Assembly: GCF_005503145.1 (NCBI RefSeq)
Contig: NZ_SCNV01000003.1
Span: 269,819 to 333,818, forward strand
DNA from: Burkholderia sp. 4M9327F10
Lineage (GTDB): Bacteria > Pseudomonadota > Gammaproteobacteria > Burkholderiales > Burkholderiaceae
Direction: 5' to 3'
DNA: 64,000 nucleotides
In this document: in pieces, positions 32,761-41,370 of the stretch
Layout: each line of letters opens with the position of its first letter
Numbering within the stretch: the stretch's first letter is position 1
Made by a program: the position numbers and the translations under genes
The notes under the pieces: generated by a model
The model's input: only the letters and a program-made list of their open reading frames with translations
Databases searched by the model: none
What the model was told of the DNA's origin: nothing

Positions 32761-34533
32761 ATGACCGTGCCGGCCCTTTCGACGCAGCGCTTTCTCGACG
32801 CTCGCGACCTGCTGTTGCGCCACCGGACTGACTATGAGCGTGCCTATCGCGAGTTCGCGTGGCCGGCGCTCGACGAGTTCAACTGGGCGCTCGACTATTT
32901 CGATGTGATTGCGCAGGGCAACGACAACCCGGCGCTCTGGATCGTCGACGATCCCGCCGGCGCCGGCACCCGGTACTCGTATGCGCAGATGTCGGAACGC
33001 TCGGCGCGCATGGCGAATTTCCTGCGCGGTGTCGGGGTAGGGCGCGGCGACCGCCTGTTGCTGATGCTGCCCAATCGCGTCGAACTCTGGGACGTGATGC
33101 TGGCGGCCATGAAGCTCGGCGCCATTGTGCTGCCCGCCACCACCCAGCTATCCGCCGACGATGTGCGCGACCGCGTGCAGATTGGCGCGGCAAAATTCGT
33201 CGTGGTGGACAGCGCGGAGCTGGTGAAATTCGAGACGCTTGAGATTCCATTGACGCGCCTGTCGGTCGGCACGCCGCGCGAAGGCTGGATCGATCTGGCC
33301 GGCGCTTACGACGCCGCGCCGCACTTTACGCCGGACGGTCCGACCCGCGCGACCGATCCGCTGCTGCTGTACTTCACCTCGGGCACGACGTCCAAGCCCA
33401 AGCTCGTCGAACATACGCATCAAAGCTATCCGGTCGGCCATCTGTCGACCATGTACTGGATCGGCCTGCAACCTGGCGATATCCATTGGAATATCAGTTC
33501 GCCCGGCTGGGCCAAGCATGCATGGAGCTGCTTTTACGCGCCGTGGAATGCGCAAGCCTGCGTATTTGTATTCAACTACGCGCGCTTCGTGCCGCAGGAT
33601 GTCCTCGCTGTACTGGTGCGCTGCAACGTGACGACACTGTGCGCGCCGCCGACGGTCTGGCGCATGCTGGTGCAGGAGCCGCTGGCGGATTATCCGGTCA
33701 AGCTGCGTGAGATTGTCGGCGCGGGCGAGCCGTTGAATCCCGAGGTTATCGAGCGTGTGCGCCATGCCTGGGGCGTGACGATCCGCGACGGCTTTGGCCA
33801 GACCGAGACCACCTGCCAGGTCGGCAACCCGCCCGGCCAGCCGGTGGTGCCGGGCGCGATGGGCCGGCCCCTGCCGGGCTACCGGATCGAACTGGTGGAT
33901 GCCGACGATCAGCCGGCGAGCGAAGGCGAAATTGCCTTGCCGCTCGCGCACCGTCCGCTGGGCCTGATGACCGGCTATGCAAACAACCCCAACGCCACGG
34001 CGCAGGCCATGCGCAACGGCTACTACCACACCTCCGATGTAGCCATGCGCCGTGACGACGGCTACTACGTGTATGTGGGCCGCGCCGACGACGTGTTTAA
34101 GTCGTCCGATTACCGGTTGAGCCCGTTCGAGCTGGAAAGCGTGCTGATCGAGCACGAGGCGATTGCCGAAGCCGCGGTGGTGCCGAGCGCCGACGCGCTG
34201 CGCCTCTCGGTGCCCAAAGCGTTTGTGACGGTGCGGCATGGCTACGAAGCCGGCCCCGAACTGGCGCGCAGCGTGTTCCAGTTTTCGCGCGAAAAGCTTT
34301 CGCCGTACAAGCGGATCCGGCGTCTGCAGTTCAGCGAATTGCCCAAGACCATCTCCGGCAAGATTCGCCGGGTCGAGTTGCGGCGCCGCGAACTGGAGCG
34401 GGACACGCAGCCCGCCCGCGAGCCTGGTGAGTACTGGGAAGAGGACTTTCCGGATCTTGCCGGTTCGAGCGGCCCGAACGGCACGAGCGGTTCAAGCGGT
34501 TCAAGCGGTTCGAACGGCGCGAGCGGCAAATAG
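32761..34533 (+). CDS. Acyl-CoA ligase (AMP-binding) with Gly/Ser repeat tail
   Basis: A 590-residue member of the adenylate-forming family. Motifs: YFTSGTTSKPKLVEHTH (phosphate-binding loop), RDGFGQTET, GRADDVFKSSDYRLSPFELE, and the catalytic Lys in ISGKIRR near residue 535. It forms an acyl-CoA from a medium or branched acid via an acyl-adenylate. The C terminus ends in an unusual flexible tail of seven Gly-x-Ser/Asn triplets encoded by 9-bp tandem repeats (34462-34524). GGAG lies before the ATG. It is between the dehydrogenase and the hydratase in one direction. Confidence 0.9.
   Translation: MTVPALSTQRFLDARDLLLRHRTDYERAYREFAWPALDEFNWALDYFDVIAQGNDNPALWIVDDPAGAGTRYSYAQMSERSARMANFLRGVGVGRGDRLLLMLPNRVELWDVMLAAMKLGAIVLPATTQLSADDVRDRVQIGAAKFVVVDSAELVKFETLEIPLTRLSVGTPREGWIDLAGAYDAAPHFTPDGPTRATDPLLLYFTSGTTSKPKLVEHTHQSYPVGHLSTMYWIGLQPGDIHWNISSPGWAKHAWSCFYAPWNAQACVFVFNYARFVPQDVLAVLVRCNVTTLCAPPTVWRMLVQEPLADYPVKLREIVGAGEPLNPEVIERVRHAWGVTIRDGFGQTETTCQVGNPPGQPVVPGAMGRPLPGYRIELVDADDQPASEGEIALPLAHRPLGLMTGYANNPNATAQAMRNGYYHTSDVAMRRDDGYYVYVGRADDVFKSSDYRLSPFELESVLIEHEAIAEAAVVPSADALRLSVPKAFVTVRHGYEAGPELARSVFQFSREKLSPYKRIRRLQFSELPKTISGKIRRVELRRRELERDTQPAREPGEYWEEDFPDLAGSSGPNGTSGSSGSSGSNGASGK
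34462..34524 (+). repeat. Seven 9-bp tandem repeats in the ligase 3' end
   Basis: Seven head-to-tail copies of GGNNCRARC encode GSS, GPN, GTS, GSS, GSS, GSN and GAS, followed by GK and the stop codon. Copies 4 and 5 are identical at base level. Slippage-prone; tail length may vary between strains. Confidence 0.85.
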
Positions 34534-34585
34534 CTGGCTCGCCTCGCGTTGCGGTGGCGCACAACCGTTCTTTTACGATTTCGAC

Positions 34586-34611
34586 GGGCCGCCGGTTTTT
34601 TGCGGCGGCCC
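34586..34611. terminator. Hairpin with T-rich loop between ligase and hydratase
   Basis: GGGCCGCCG and CGGCGGCCC form a perfect 9-bp stem around an 8-base loop GTTTTTTG. There is no T tract after the stem. It may reduce read-through or protect the upstream mRNA; the hydratase ATG is 28 bases on. Confidence 0.5.
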
Positions 34612-34638
34612 TTGCCCTGACATTCCAGCCGGACACCC

Positions 34639-35445
34639 ATGATGATCGAACTCGACTACGCCAACCATGGCGCCATCGCGCTGCTGACGCTGAAACGCCC
34701 ACCGGCGAACGCCTTTACGCCGGACGGATTGCTGCAACTGCAGCACACTATTGAAACGCTGAATGCCGATGAGCGCGTGCGCGCCATCGTGATTACCGGC
34801 GACGGTCCGAAATTCTTCAGCGCGGGCGCCGATCTGAACACCTTCGCCGACGGCAATCGAGAAGTGGCGCGCACTGCAGCAGCACGTTTCGGCGCCGCCT
34901 TCGAGACGTTGCAGAATGCGCGGGCCGTGGTGATCGCGGCGATCAACGGCTATGCGATGGGCGGCGGACTCGAATGCGCGCTCGCCTGCGATATTCGCAT
35001 CGCCGAGCAGCATGCGCAGCTTGCCTTGCCCGAAACGGCCGTCGGCCTGCTGCCTTGCGGCTGCGGCACGCAGACGCTGCCGTGGCTCGTTGGCGAAGGC
35101 TGGGCCAAGCGGATGATCCTGACCGGCGAGCGTGTCGACGCCGCGACGGCGCTGCGCATTGGCCTCGTCGAAGAAGTGGTGGAGAAGGGCGCGGCGCGCG
35201 AAGCCGCGCTGGCGATGGCGACCCGTGTTACCGCGCTCAGCCCGCAAGCCGTTGCATTCAGCAAGAGCCTGATTCACCAGCCGCGCCATGGCGTGCCGCG
35301 CTCGGCGGCGCTGGCGGTGGAGCGCGAGCGCTTTGTCGATCTGTTCGACGGCCCGGATCAGCGCGAAGGCGTCAACGCGTTTCTTGAGAAGCGGCCGCCG
35401 CAGTGGCATGTGACGCAGACCGGCCAGGCAGATGCCGGAAATTGA
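34639..35445 (+). CDS. Enoyl-CoA hydratase/isomerase (crotonase family)
   Basis: A 268-residue crotonase-fold enzyme. The oxyanion-hole segments FSAGADLNTF (about 56-65) and INGYAMGGGLECALACDIRIAE (about 102-123) and the catalytic-Glu region LALPETAVGLLP are visible. It should hydrate the enoyl-CoA made by the dehydrogenase at 31575. No 3-hydroxyacyl-CoA hydrolase or dehydrogenase follows, so the pathway is completed by genes elsewhere. Start at 34639 or at the next ATG, 34642. Confidence 0.9.
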   Translation: MMIELDYANHGAIALLTLKRPPANAFTPDGLLQLQHTIETLNADERVRAIVITGDGPKFFSAGADLNTFADGNREVARTAAARFGAAFETLQNARAVVIAAINGYAMGGGLECALACDIRIAEQHAQLALPETAVGLLPCGCGTQTLPWLVGEGWAKRMILTGERVDAATALRIGLVEEVVEKGAAREAALAMATRVTALSPQAVAFSKSLIHQPRHGVPRSAALAVERERFVDLFDGPDQREGVNAFLEKRPPQWHVTQTGQADAGN

Positions 35446-35509
35446 AGATGCTTAGTATGACTTTGTATCAGTAAAACGTCGAAACTGTCGCTTTCAGGCG
35501 ATCTATTTG

Positions 35510-35557
35510 CGGCGGTAAAGCAGTGTGTTGGCTTTTCAACTCGCTCCTTTACCGCCG
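35510..35557. promoter_or_regulatory. Inverted repeat in the leader of the GGDEF-EAL gene
   Basis: CGGCGGTAAAG (35510-35520) and CTTTACCGCCG (35547-35557) are perfect 11-bp complements over a 26-base loop, 70 bases before the GGDEF-EAL start codon. It could act as the hydratase terminator, a leader hairpin or a regulator site. Confidence 0.45.
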
Positions 35558-35626
35558 ATTTAACGTTTACGCAATAATCCGAGGAGTCGCCGTCTCGATC
35601 AATCAACCGTCAAAAGTGCGCAGGTC

Positions 35627-37564
35627 ATGGCTTTCAGTGAACCCAGGTCTCCATTTTTGCAATGGATCGTCTCCTCGTCCCAGCATCTGAGTGCCGACAA
35701 CCGGCAGGTTTTGCTTGCCAACCTGTTCACCCGGACCGCGTCGATTGTCTTCGCGGCCATTTGCGAAATCAGCGTCTGCGCGACGGCTTACCACCTCCAT
35801 CCGAACCCCCTGTACGCCGGCTGGCTTAGCGCGGTCGTCGCGCTGCTGGTCACGCGGCTGACACTGATCTATGTTTGTTCGCGCCGTAGCGAACGCGGTC
35901 AGCCGACGCCGACATCGGCCTTTCTGGTGGCAAGTATTCTCTGGAGCGCGCTGTTCGGCTTTGGCAGTTTGCTGTGCAATATCAGCGGAGACCAGACACT
36001 TTTCCTGCTCGGCAACGTTTGCGCAGTCGGTTTGATCGGTGGGCTCGCCGGACGCAATGCCGGCACGCCGCGCCTCGTGCTGATCCAGATTTCACTGATT
36101 CTCGGCTTGCTAGGGTTGGGCGCGGCCCTTTCTCCCGGCTCGGGCAAGCTCGTCCTGTTGTTTCAGGCGCCATTCTGCGCGGCGGGCTTCTTCACGGTCG
36201 CCCTGCGCAGCAATCGGGACACCGTCGCGTTGCTGATGGCGCGTGAAAGCAGCCATCGCCTTGCGCGCCACGACAGTCTCACTGGTTTGCCCAATCGCGC
36301 CCGTATCAACGAGCTCTTGCTGGAGCGCACCGAAGCGGGTTCCTCAAGTGCGGATCATGCGTTTGCGGTTCTGCTAATCGATCTCGACGGCTTCAAGGCC
36401 ATCAATGACAGCCTGGGTCATGCCGCCGGCGACCAGATACTTCAGGAAGCGGCGATCCGCCTGCGCGAGATATTGCCGGGCGACGGCCTCGTTGGACGGC
36501 TGGCCGGCGACGAGTTCGTCGTGATCCCCGAGGGCGCGCCGCTTGCTCATGAGGTCCGTGCGCTGGCGGACCGTATTGTCAGGACCCTCGCGCGCCCGTT
36601 TGGGCTTCACGAGGCTCGTGTGCATATTGGCGCGAGCGTCGGCGTTTCGCTCTATCCGGAGCATGGCAAGACGGGGCCGCAGTTGCTGATCTGCGCAGAT
36701 CGCGCCTTGTACGCGGTCAAACGCAACGGTAAGAGCGCGTATGCCGTGTTCGACGCCGACAAGCACGTTTCCGACGAAAGTCTGAGCCTGCTGCGCAGCG
36801 ATCTGGAAGGCGCCATGCAGTCGTTCACGGGCCTGAGGATGGAATATCAGCCAATCGTCGATCTGAGCGACGGCGTTATTTCGGGCCGCGAAGCGTTGCT
36901 TCGCTGGACGCACCCGACTCGCGGCGAGCTGTCTCCGGTGGCATTTATTCCAACCGCTGAGCGAACCGGCCTCGTGCTGGCGTTAGGAGAGTGGGCGCTA
37001 CAGCGCTCATGCGACGAGGCGGCGGGCTGGCGCGATGCCGTGCCGGTCGCCGTCAATGTGTCACCCGTGCAATTGCGCGAAGAATCGTTCGCGGCGACTG
37101 TCGAAGCCATTCTGCGTAAAACGAAATTGCCGCCGGAGCGCCTGAATATCGAGGTCACCGAGACCGTGCTGCTAAGCGACGATATCGCCACCCGGCGTAA
37201 TGTCGCAAGACTTCGCACCCTGGGTATCGGGCTGGCGCTGGATGACTTCGGAACCGGATTTTCGACAATGTCGACGCTTGTGCGCTTTTCGTTCGACAAG
37301 CTCAAGATCGACAGCTCGTTCGTCAAGGAGGCGGTACACCGGCGCGAATCCGCTGCGGTGGTTCGCGGCATTGTGGCATTGGCCCGGGAAATGGGCATGC
37401 CGACTACCGCTGAGGGCATCGAAACGCCTGAGCAACTGGAGTTCGTCCGCGCCTGCGGCTGCACGCACGCCCAAGGCTACCTGCTCGGCAAGCCTCTTCG
37501 TGGCGGCGAGATTCCGCGCCTCGAAGAGGGGCTGGCCGCGCAGGGCGCCGACGAAGGCCGATAA
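35627..37564 (+). CDS. Membrane GGDEF-EAL protein (cyclic-di-GMP synthesis/hydrolysis)
   Basis: A 645-residue protein. An N-terminal block of about six membrane segments (to roughly residue 200) is followed by a GGDEF domain with active-site motif AGDEF near 293-297, preceded by DSLTGLPNR, and by an EAL domain with EALLRW near 421, NVSPVQL, EVTET, LDDFGTGFSTM, KIDSSFV, AEGIET and QGYLLGKPL. All catalytic residues of both domains look intact, so it may make and degrade c-di-GMP, with direction set by a membrane signal. It stands alone and is convergent with the MFS gene. Confidence 0.92.
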   Translation: MAFSEPRSPFLQWIVSSSQHLSADNRQVLLANLFTRTASIVFAAICEISVCATAYHLHPNPLYAGWLSAVVALLVTRLTLIYVCSRRSERGQPTPTSAFLVASILWSALFGFGSLLCNISGDQTLFLLGNVCAVGLIGGLAGRNAGTPRLVLIQISLILGLLGLGAALSPGSGKLVLLFQAPFCAAGFFTVALRSNRDTVALLMARESSHRLARHDSLTGLPNRARINELLLERTEAGSSSADHAFAVLLIDLDGFKAINDSLGHAAGDQILQEAAIRLREILPGDGLVGRLAGDEFVVIPEGAPLAHEVRALADRIVRTLARPFGLHEARVHIGASVGVSLYPEHGKTGPQLLICADRALYAVKRNGKSAYAVFDADKHVSDESLSLLRSDLEGAMQSFTGLRMEYQPIVDLSDGVISGREALLRWTHPTRGELSPVAFIPTAERTGLVLALGEWALQRSCDEAAGWRDAVPVAVNVSPVQLREESFAATVEAILRKTKLPPERLNIEVTETVLLSDDIATRRNVARLRTLGIGLALDDFGTGFSTMSTLVRFSFDKLKIDSSFVKEAVHRRESAAVVRGIVALAREMGMPTTAEGIETPEQLEFVRACGCTHAQGYLLGKPLRGGEIPRLEEGLAAQGADEGR

Positions 37565-37592
37565 ATGGCAAAGCGCGCGATAGCGGCGCATC

Positions 37593-38786
37593 TCAGGACC
37601 TGCGGCGGGTAAGCACCAGTGCGCCGACGCCTGCGATGAGGCCGACCAGGCAGACGCCGTGCCAGCCCGCGTAGGCGAGCGCCAGGTTGCCGGCTTCCGC
37701 ACCGGCCGCGACACCGAACATCGCACCCGTGACCAGCAGCCCGTTAAGACGGCTGCGCGCGGCAGGTTCGATTGTATTGACGATGGTTTGATGGGAGACG
37801 AAGGCCGCCATCACGCCGAGGTCGAACAGCGCCGCGCCAACACCGAGAGCAAGCAGCGAGCCGGTAAAGAGCCACATGCCCGCGAACGACAGCGCCACCA
37901 GCAGACAGCCGGTCCGGATCGCCGGCACGGGGCCGGCGCGATCGGCCAGGCGGCCGAGCAGGGGAGCGGCAAGCGCTCCCGCCGCGCCGGCTACCCCATA
38001 AGCGCCGGCGGCGCCGGCGCCCAGCCGGTACGGCTGAGCGGCCAGCGCCAGCGCGAGGGTCGACCAGAACGCGCCTAGCGAGGATGCCACGAGTGCCTGC
38101 GTATAAACCGCTCTGCGCAACGGCGCATGCTTGCGCCAGAGTTTGCCGAGGCTCGCGAGCAGATCGCCGTAGTGGCCACGCACGCTGACCGGCAGCGAGG
38201 GCAGGTAGCGCCACACCGCCAGCACGACCGCGCCTTCCAGAACCGCTGCAACCGCATAGATGGCGCGCCAGCCGAAGTTCTCCGCGATGATCCCGCCGAA
38301 TGTTCTGGACAACAGAATACCGGTCAGCAGCCCGGTGGTGACCGTGCCGACTACGCGTCCCCGGTGCGACTCGGGAGCGAGGTGGGCAGCAACCGGAATA
38401 AAGTCCTGTCCGACGCTGCCGAGCAGGCCAATCATCGTGCCTGTGACAAGCAACGTTGTGAAGTTTGGCGACAATGCCGTGGCAAGCAACGCGAGAATTA
38501 GCAGAAGGCCTTTGCCGATAATCAGCGAACGGCGATTCAGCATATCGCCCAGCGGTGCGAGTAAAAGCATGCCTAGCGCGTAACCAATTTGCGTCAGTGT
38601 GGGCGCCCAGCCGACCCAATGCGCCGGAACGCCGAAATCCTGTTGAATCGTGGCGAGAATCGGCTGGATGTAATACACGTTGGCCACGCCGATGCCGGTG
38701 CCAATGGCCAGTAACAGGACAAGGCTTCGCGTTAGCGGCTCATGGCTGGCTGACACCGCAGCAGATGTCGTCAATGTGCACCTCAT
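37593..38786 (-). CDS. MFS exporter controlled by the adjacent MarR regulator
   Basis: A 397-residue 12-helix drug-exporter-type MFS protein. The loop 2-3 motif is GDMLNRRSLI, and early segments read GIGVANVYYIQPILATIQQDF. An in-frame ATG at 38858 exists, but the ATG at 38786 gives the usual N terminus. A perfect 9-bp inverted repeat at 38928-38951 lies 142 bases upstream, related to sites near the marR gene, so the pump is probably repressed by that MarR protein. Substrate unknown; an aromatic or toxic compound is a reasonable guess. Confidence 0.87.
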   Translation of the reverse strand: MRCTLTTSAAVSASHEPLTRSLVLLLAIGTGIGVANVYYIQPILATIQQDFGVPAHWVGWAPTLTQIGYALGMLLLAPLGDMLNRRSLIIGKGLLLILALLATALSPNFTTLLVTGTMIGLLGSVGQDFIPVAAHLAPESHRGRVVGTVTTGLLTGILLSRTFGGIIAENFGWRAIYAVAAVLEGAVVLAVWRYLPSLPVSVRGHYGDLLASLGKLWRKHAPLRRAVYTQALVASSLGAFWSTLALALAAQPYRLGAGAAGAYGVAGAAGALAAPLLGRLADRAGPVPAIRTGCLLVALSFAGMWLFTGSLLALGVGAALFDLGVMAAFVSHQTIVNTIEPAARSRLNGLLVTGAMFGVAAGAEAGNLALAYAGWHGVCLVGLIAGVGALVLTRRRS

Positions 38787-38927
38787 GGCGTGTTGCGTGA
38801 ACGGGATGGGTGACAGGAAGGCACGGTGCGACGCTCGCCGGGGCGATCCGGCGGCCATGCCATGTGATGCGATGACCGGTCATGGGCCAGGCTTCACGTC
38901 GTGTGGTTGGTGTTTATGATGGCACAG

Positions 38928-38951
38928 AATTACATCGCATGAGATGTAATT
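38928..38951. promoter_or_regulatory. MarR-type operator in the MFS promoter region
   Basis: AATTACATC-GCATGA-GATGTAATT: perfect 9-bp arms across a 6-base centre. The core ATCGCATGAGAT (38934-38945) recurs in variant form at 39773-39784, 39906-39917 and 39921-39932. Confidence 0.65.
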
Positions 38952-39069
38952 TGAGTATTCTCCGCGTCCAATCGGTGTACTTCCAGAAACGCGCCCTTGC
39001 CGACTGGCGGTTCGATCACGCTGCGCGAATCAGGCGGCTCGGTTTTGCCTGCTGCTTCGTGAGCCAGCG

Positions 39070-39513
39070 CTATTTTTCGGCGGAGGTGGCGATGGTGTTC
39101 AGCACGGAATCGACCAGCGCCAGTTGATCGGCGCCCACTCCGTGCAGCAGTTTGTTCTTGATGTGTTTGACCATGGTGTCGACCTGTTCGCCGACCTGCC
39201 GGCCCGCATCAGTCAGATACAGGGTCTTGGCGCGCCGGTCGAGTGCGTCGTCGCGGCGTACTACGAGACCGGCTTCTTCCAGTTGGTCGAGCAGGCGCAC
39301 CAGCGAGTGACCTTCAAGGCCCAGGTGTTCGGCCAGCGTGCGCTGGCGAAGACCTTCGCCCATCTTGTAGATGAGCCACAGCGGCGTAGAGGTGGCTTCC
39401 GAGAGGTTCAGCTTCTTGAGCTCAATATCGGCAACCTTGCGCCACATGCGCGCCGCCCGTTGCAGGCGTAAGCAAAAGGTATCTTCGGCGAGAGAGAGCA
39501 GGCTGGAAGACAT
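39070..39513 (-). CDS. MarR-family transcriptional regulator
   Basis: A 147-residue MarR protein. The winged helix-turn-helix is clear: LIYKMGEGLRQRTLAEHLGLEGHSLVRLLDQLEEAGLVVRRDDALDRRAKTLYLTDAG (about 47-104), with the DxRxK-type wing. It lies between an MFS pump gene downstream and, divergently across 696 bases, an EthD-like gene. Four related palindromic sites in the two flanking regions suggest it represses itself and both neighbours until a small, perhaps aromatic, ligand binds. Confidence 0.9.
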   Translation of the reverse strand: MSSSLLSLAEDTFCLRLQRAARMWRKVADIELKKLNLSEATSTPLWLIYKMGEGLRQRTLAEHLGLEGHSLVRLLDQLEEAGLVVRRDDALDRRAKTLYLTDAGRQVGEQVDTMVKHIKNKLLHGVGADQLALVDSVLNTIATSAEK

Positions 39514-40209
39514 ACCGTCGGAATCGATCTAAAGAGGTCTCAGTTCATGCCGGCATTCGCTTTCAATGCGAAGCAGGTGCGTTGCAGCGCGGCCAGGGTA
39601 GCGGTAAGGCCGCCGCTACTGCAGATAATTGTTCCGGAGGCTTAAGTCAGCGAATATAGCACGCACATCAGCCGTATCTTTGAGCTTGGATTGGCGGCAA
39701 CTGCAAGGTTGATGTGTGATGGAGCCGCCGTGGGGCAGCGCCATGTTGCCCGCCCGGGTCCAGCGCATCTATATCTCACGTGATTTATGCCTTTGAGATA
39801 TGTTATCGCAGCAGCTATCGCTTGCGGGGAGCGTTAGCCTTGGGACGCTCCTCCGAATCCTCGTCTGCGCATGTCCTTGCGCTGCTTAAGTGCCCTGCTA
39901 AATAGATTGCATGCGATCTAATCTCGTGCGATGATTCTTTTCAAGGTTTGCTCCCGTTCCGTTTCGGCTTCGGTTGAAGTTCGCCTTGTTTGATATTTCG
40001 CGAGGCGGCGGGTTGCGACGCGAGCAGTCCAGGGATGCTCGTGTGGATCTGGTGGTAAAAGCAGGTTAATAGATAAGTTATGCTAATTAATATGTCATGC
40101 GTACCTGTCGCGATATCAGCCGCCGTGTGTGGTGCGTGGCGCGCGCCGCAGGATCGGCGGTCCGCATTGCGACGTACCTTGCCGCTGCTTCGAAAAACGG
40201 GAGTGTAGG
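39514..40209. promoter_or_regulatory. Long divergent control region with MarR-like sites
   Basis: No gene in 696 bases. It holds ATCTCACGTGAT at 39773-39784, an 18-bp near-palindrome TAGATTGCATGCGATCTA at 39903-39920 and ATCTCGTGCGAT at 39921-39932, all variants of the operator core at 38934-38945. A 7-bp inverted repeat GTAGCGG/CCGCTAC is at 39598-39619. The rest is unexplained and rather long for a simple divergent promoter. Confidence 0.5.
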
Positions 40210-41220
40210 GTGTTTAACGTATCCACCGAAAGCCGATTTCGCCCGCCTTATCTGAAAACCTACCGGGCCTATTCCGAACCGCTCACGGTCATCTGTTCGC
40301 TGTTGTCGCGGGCCGACAACGCCGCGCTGAGCGAGCGCCGTCGGGATCCGAATCTGCTGCTCGACGCGCGAGGTGAACTGGTCAAGGATCCCGCCACAGC
40401 AACTAGCGCTTTCGAGAACAACCCGAATCTCGGGTTCGAGAAATGGACCGAGTACTGGCGCAAGACGCACGGACCGCGCTTTATCCATGCGCAGCCGTCT
40501 GAGGCCAACGGCATTCAGCACCTGCTTCGCTACGATCAGATTCACCGTCTGCCGGCCGGCCCTTCCAACGAGTCGCCGCTGCCGTATACGCCACCCGTCG
40601 ATGCGGCCGGCAAGCTGTTCGACACGGTGATCGGCCATGTGCCGGAGTACCGGCGGCCGCAATGGGACGGCATCGCTTATCTGGCGTTTGAGGACCTCGC
40701 GGGGTTGCAGGCGGTTTTCAGTCAGCCCGAGATCGACGCGAAGATTCTGCCTGAGGATCGGGCGATCTTCCGCGAATTGTGCCCCGTGCTGTCGCGCCAG
40801 CACATCGTGATTCCGAGCGAAACGCAGCGTGAATCGATCCTGCTGGTCAAGGTGGTGAGGCGAAAGGCCGGTTTGTCGCGTGAAGGATTTCACGCGGCCT
40901 GGCTGAATCAATATGCACGCCATGTGCTTCAGCAGCCGGCGACGACCCGCTACGTCAAGCGCTATGTTCAGTTGCATAACATCGGCGCAACGGAGCCCGG
41001 GCAGCCGTTTTTTCATCCGGTGGGCCATAAGATCGACGGTGTGTCGATCATGGGCTTTACGTCGATCAACGATCTGGAAGACTTTTTGCTCGATCCCGGT
41101 GTGGCGCAGCTCGCGCACAAGGAAGCGGAGTTTGTCGCGCAGGAAGGCGGGGAGTACTGGACGGGTCTGTCGTATCAGGTGGTCAATCAGATTTACCCGG
41201 AAACAGCGACACGCGCCTAG
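40210..41220 (+). CDS. EthD-like dimeric alpha-beta barrel protein (two-domain)
   Basis: A 336-residue soluble protein built of two EthD/ferredoxin-like halves: GFEKWTEYWRKTHGPRFIHAQP (about 77-98) and GLSREGFHAAWLNQYARHVLQQP (about 222-244) are equivalent WxxxHGP-type segments. Such proteins accompany degradation of ethers and other xenobiotics, with uncertain chemistry. A GTG start at 40210 with GGAG 6 bases upstream is preferred. It is divergent from the MarR gene, with MarR-type sites between them, so it probably belongs to the same regulon as the MFS pump. Confidence 0.78.
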   Translation: MFNVSTESRFRPPYLKTYRAYSEPLTVICSLLSRADNAALSERRRDPNLLLDARGELVKDPATATSAFENNPNLGFEKWTEYWRKTHGPRFIHAQPSEANGIQHLLRYDQIHRLPAGPSNESPLPYTPPVDAAGKLFDTVIGHVPEYRRPQWDGIAYLAFEDLAGLQAVFSQPEIDAKILPEDRAIFRELCPVLSRQHIVIPSETQRESILLVKVVRRKAGLSREGFHAAWLNQYARHVLQQPATTRYVKRYVQLHNIGATEPGQPFFHPVGHKIDGVSIMGFTSINDLEDFLLDPGVAQLAHKEAEFVAQEGGEYWTGLSYQVVNQIYPETATRA

Positions 41221-41370
41221 GCGTTGTGCTTAGTCATGCTAACGTTTGTGGGGGATGTCAACGCGATCGAGGCCACCATCAAGTTGTTCAGGTAGATGCC
41301 AGCAAGGGCGGCGGCGATCGGCCAATGAAGCCAATGCGGCTAATGGCCGAACTCCCGCCGCCTCGCAGAA

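Noticed and set aside
35627..37564. AGDEF instead of GGDEF taken as an inactive cyclase
   Set aside because: Both A and G at the first position are found in active enzymes, and the remaining catalytic residues are intact.
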